Below are positions 6,530-6,724 of a stretch of 6,724 nt of DNA, piece after piece. Origin of the DNA: an uncultured Bacteroidales bacterium (GTDB lineage: Bacteria; Bacteroidota; Bacteroidia; Bacteroidales; Marinilabiliaceae). Every line of letters begins with the position of its first letter. Position 1 is the stretch's first letter. The notes beneath the pieces are model-generated. The model was not told the origin of the DNA. It ran no database searches and was given only the letters and a program-made list of their open reading frames with translations. Position numbers and translations under genes: made by a program. The stretch is taken from NCBI GenBank assembly GCA_934725785.1, contig CAKVCS010000054.1:1-6724 (forward strand), read 5' to 3'.

Positions 6530-6577
6530 AAAAACGAGAGGCGGGAACCCGTAACGGCCCGCCTCTCGTTTTTTTTT
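6530..6577 (+). terminator. Strong bidirectional intrinsic terminator
   Basis: CGAGAGGCGGG (6535-6545) and CCCGCCTCTCG (6558-6568) form a perfect 11-bp GC-rich stem around a 12-base loop, flanked by five A (6530-6534) and nine T (6569-6577). It ends the lipoprotein-VanZ transcript on the plus strand. On the minus strand the five A become a T-tract, so it can also end the gene whose stop is at 6597. The position between two convergent genes fits this double use. Confidence 0.93.
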
Positions 6578-6596
6578 ATGAGTCTTGGCTGTCTAC

Positions 6597-6724
6597 TTAT
6601 TTCCCAACCATCACGAGTCCGCTGTTGGGCTTCAACGTCAGCTTTTTCTTAGCCATCTGGGTCTTTGTCAGTGTCGACAGTTTCACGTCGTCTATGCTCT
6701 TGCCGTCCTCGTAGAGGCTAATGC
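6597..6724 (-). CDS. C-terminal fragment of an unidentified protein
   Basis: The minus strand is open from the right edge to a TAA at 6599-6597, giving the last 41 residues of a gene that starts outside the window. The fragment begins ISLYEDGKSIDDVKLSTL and ends KKKLTLKPNSGLVMVGK. Codon use resembles the neighbouring genes, and the frame stops 20 bases before the shared bidirectional terminator, which supports it as a real gene end. The final Leu-x-Pro-x-x-x-Leu-Val-x-Val pattern is reminiscent of the C-terminal beta-sandwich of alpha-amylase-family (GH13) glycoside hydrolases, but 41 residues are too few to assign a family. Confidence 0.7.
   Translation of the reverse strand, partial: ISLYEDGKSIDDVKLSTLTKTQMAKKKLTLKPNSGLVMVGK

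Noticed and set aside
1..6724. Mobile elements, CRISPR arrays, tRNA or rRNA genes, toxin-antitoxin or defence modules
   Set aside because: I saw no transposase or integrase motifs, no regularly spaced direct repeats, no paired terminal inverted repeats and no tRNA-like cloverleaf. All solid genes are transporters or envelope proteins with uniform codon style.

Overview
The window reads as ordinary chromosomal DNA from a Gram-negative Bacteroidota, most likely a moderately GC-rich member of the Bacteroidales. Three things point there. A lipoprotein carries Ser-Asp-Asp-Asp-Asp directly after its lipidated Cys, the surface-export signature described for Bacteroides. Candidate promoters match the Bacteroidota -7 consensus TAnnTTTG. 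Most start codons lack a Shine-Dalgarno sequence. No species can be named from the sequence alone.

Layout, left to right. Bases 1-45 may hold the end or the start of a neighbouring gene, but this cannot be decided. Bases 46-437 are a mostly non-coding leader with a candidate promoter (353-360), two small hairpins and a possible overlapping leader reading frame (386-544). Bases 438-1694 (+) encode a 418-residue NupG-type nucleoside:H+ symporter. It runs tail to tail, across a 158-base gap with no clear terminator, into a two-gene minus-strand operon. That operon is transcribed from 5438 down to 1853 and encodes the two half-transporters (571 and 621 residues) of a heterodimeric type IV ABC exporter. 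A divergent intergenic region (5439-5542) separates it from a plus-strand pair: a 174-residue methionine-rich surface lipoprotein with a calycin-like look (5543-6067) and, 11 bases on, a 136-residue VanZ-like membrane protein (6079-6489). A strong bidirectional intrinsic terminator (6530-6577) follows. The window ends in the C-terminal 41 codons of a minus-strand gene (stop at 6597).

How the genes work together. The two ABC subunits form one machine. The first gene's product has a degenerate catalytic site (Asp for the Walker B Glu, Gln for the switch His) but a perfect LSGGQ. The second gene's product has intact Glu and His but a degenerate signature, LSNGQ. Paired head to tail, they give one inactive and one active ATP site, as in TM287/288 and BmrCD. 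The substrate cannot be read from the sequence. The nucleoside permease is an independent unit. The lipoprotein and VanZ-like protein are probably co-transcribed, but I know of no functional link between these families.

I did not find a clear undescribed system. The points most worth a second look are the methionine clusters of the surface lipoprotein, its pairing with a VanZ-like protein, the overlapping leader reading frame at the nupG start, and a promoter-like element almost abutting the GTG start of the ABC operon.
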